Part shown: piece after piece, positions 63,582 through 64,000 of the stretch
How positions within the stretch are numbered: the stretch's first letter is position 1
How the letters are laid out: each line of letters starts with the position of its first letter
Assembly (NCBI RefSeq): GCF_024206475.1
Contig: NZ_JAMBPR010000023.1
Coordinates: 1 to 64,000 of the forward strand
Direction of reading: 5' to 3'
Origin: Paraburkholderia sp. CNPSo 3274
Lineage (GTDB): Bacteria > Pseudomonadota > Gammaproteobacteria > Burkholderiales > Burkholderiaceae
Length of the DNA stretch: 64,000 bases
Program-made: the position numbers and the translations under genes
Notes under the pieces: model-generated
Database searches by the model: none
Told to the model about the DNA's origin: nothing
What the model saw: only the letters and a program-made list of their open reading frames with translations

Positions 63582-64000
63582 CTATTCCGTTGTTTCTGCG
63601 TGCATCAAGGTGTCGATGCGCGCGGGCGAGAACGGCGGGCGCTGCCCGTTTTGCGGCCAGCCGAAGCAGAACGCCGCCGCCTCGCCGCAAATCTTGCCCT
63701 GGCAGGGACCCATGCCGCAGCGCGTCTGCAGCTTGGCGTCGCGCCACGACGCGTGGCGCGCAACGTCGCGATACGCGACGTCCTCGCAACGGCAAAACAC
63801 GGTGTCGGGTTGCGGGAGCGCCCGCAACGCGGGTGCGAGTTCGAATGCCGCGTGCAGGCGCATGGCGAAACGGCGGTAACGCTCACGCTCGGCGAACAGG
63901 GGCTGGGCGTTCGCGTTGTCCCCGAGCGCGGCGTATGCCGCGATGCGTCCTTCCACCGCCGCGAGTTCCATGCCGCCCACGCCGGTGCATTCGCCAGCCG
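63582..64000 (-). CDS. FAD/BFD-domain oxidoreductase subunit, C-terminal part (cut by window edge)
   Basis: Only the last 139 codons are in the window. The visible part opens with GECTGVGGMELAAVEGRIAA, the end of an FAD-binding domain, and closes with a [2Fe-2S] BFD-type domain: CRCEDVAYRDV followed by TRCGMGPCQGKICG, giving the four Cys. This is the architecture of the large subunit of D-hydroxyproline dehydrogenases and related opine or sarcosine-type oxidases. It fits the hydroxyproline cluster. The gene has no start in the window; further subunits should lie to the right. Confidence 0.85.
   Translation of the reverse strand, partial: AGECTGVGGMELAAVEGRIAAYAALGDNANAQPLFAERERYRRFAMRLHAAFELAPALRALPQPDTVFCRCEDVAYRDVARHASWRDAKLQTRCGMGPCQGKICGEAAAFCFGWPQNGQRPPFSPARIDTLMHAETTE

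Overview
This window is a chromosomal stretch of a high-GC betaproteobacterium of the Burkholderia group; Paraburkholderia, Caballeronia or Burkholderia is the best guess. The evidence is gene content and order: rpsU-yqeY-dnaG-rpoD, an xseB-ispA-dxs operon, a BPSS1780-type membrane protein overlapping thrB, a DUF3563 small protein, a Burkholderia-type trimeric porin, PHB metabolism, and many LysR regulators. About 55 protein genes, one tRNA and a set of hairpins, promoters and repeats can be supported. No rRNA operon, CRISPR array, prophage or plasmid-type origin is visible.

Layout. 0-7 kb: the 5' end of a tyrosine recombinase, then polyphosphate and storage-polymer genes (PPK2, YdcH, a CHAD protein, ModE, a PAP2 phosphatase, a PHB depolymerase). 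7-20.7 kb: DUF3563, a membrane protein with homoserine kinase, DUF2782, AMP nucleosidase, a two-gene chromate-type transporter with a divergent LysR, a LOG-family hydrolase head to head with polA, a type II NADH dehydrogenase, a secreted dienelactone hydrolase and a sulfurtransferase. 20.8-35.6 kb: an orphan Rieske oxygenase, the isoprenoid operon xseB-ispA-dxs, folE2, tsaD, a BaiN-type flavoprotein, a tandem universal stress protein, and the macromolecular synthesis genes rpsU-yqeY-dnaG-rpoD.

35.7-41.8 kb is the most irregular part. An odd tRNA gene with a CAU anticodon and a long variable arm is followed by small unknown genes, a Uma2-like protein, dadA, an Old Yellow Enzyme, a 23-bp degenerate tandem repeat and a lipoprotein of the RNase Sa family that has lost its catalytic Glu and His.

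41.8-64 kb is catabolic and accessory: LysR/M20 peptidase/binding protein/porin; a copper-related trio (DUF2946, beta-barrel, CopC); a guanidino-compound locus (GbuA-like ureohydrolase, aldehyde dehydrogenase, LuxR, cupin, FAD amine oxidase, LysR, NCS1 permease) that reads as an oxidative agmatine/4-guanidinobutyrate route; an AmpC-type beta-lactamase converging on a two-component system; and at the right edge part of a trans-4-hydroxyproline catabolic cluster (Ldh-type reductase, DapA-family deaminase, PAS-AraC regulator, BFD-domain dehydrogenase subunit).

No wholly new multi-gene system stands out with certainty. The best candidates for something undescribed are the class II CAU tRNA, the catalytically dead RNase-fold lipoprotein, the 23-bp repeat, and the proposed regulatory motifs shared between distant genes.
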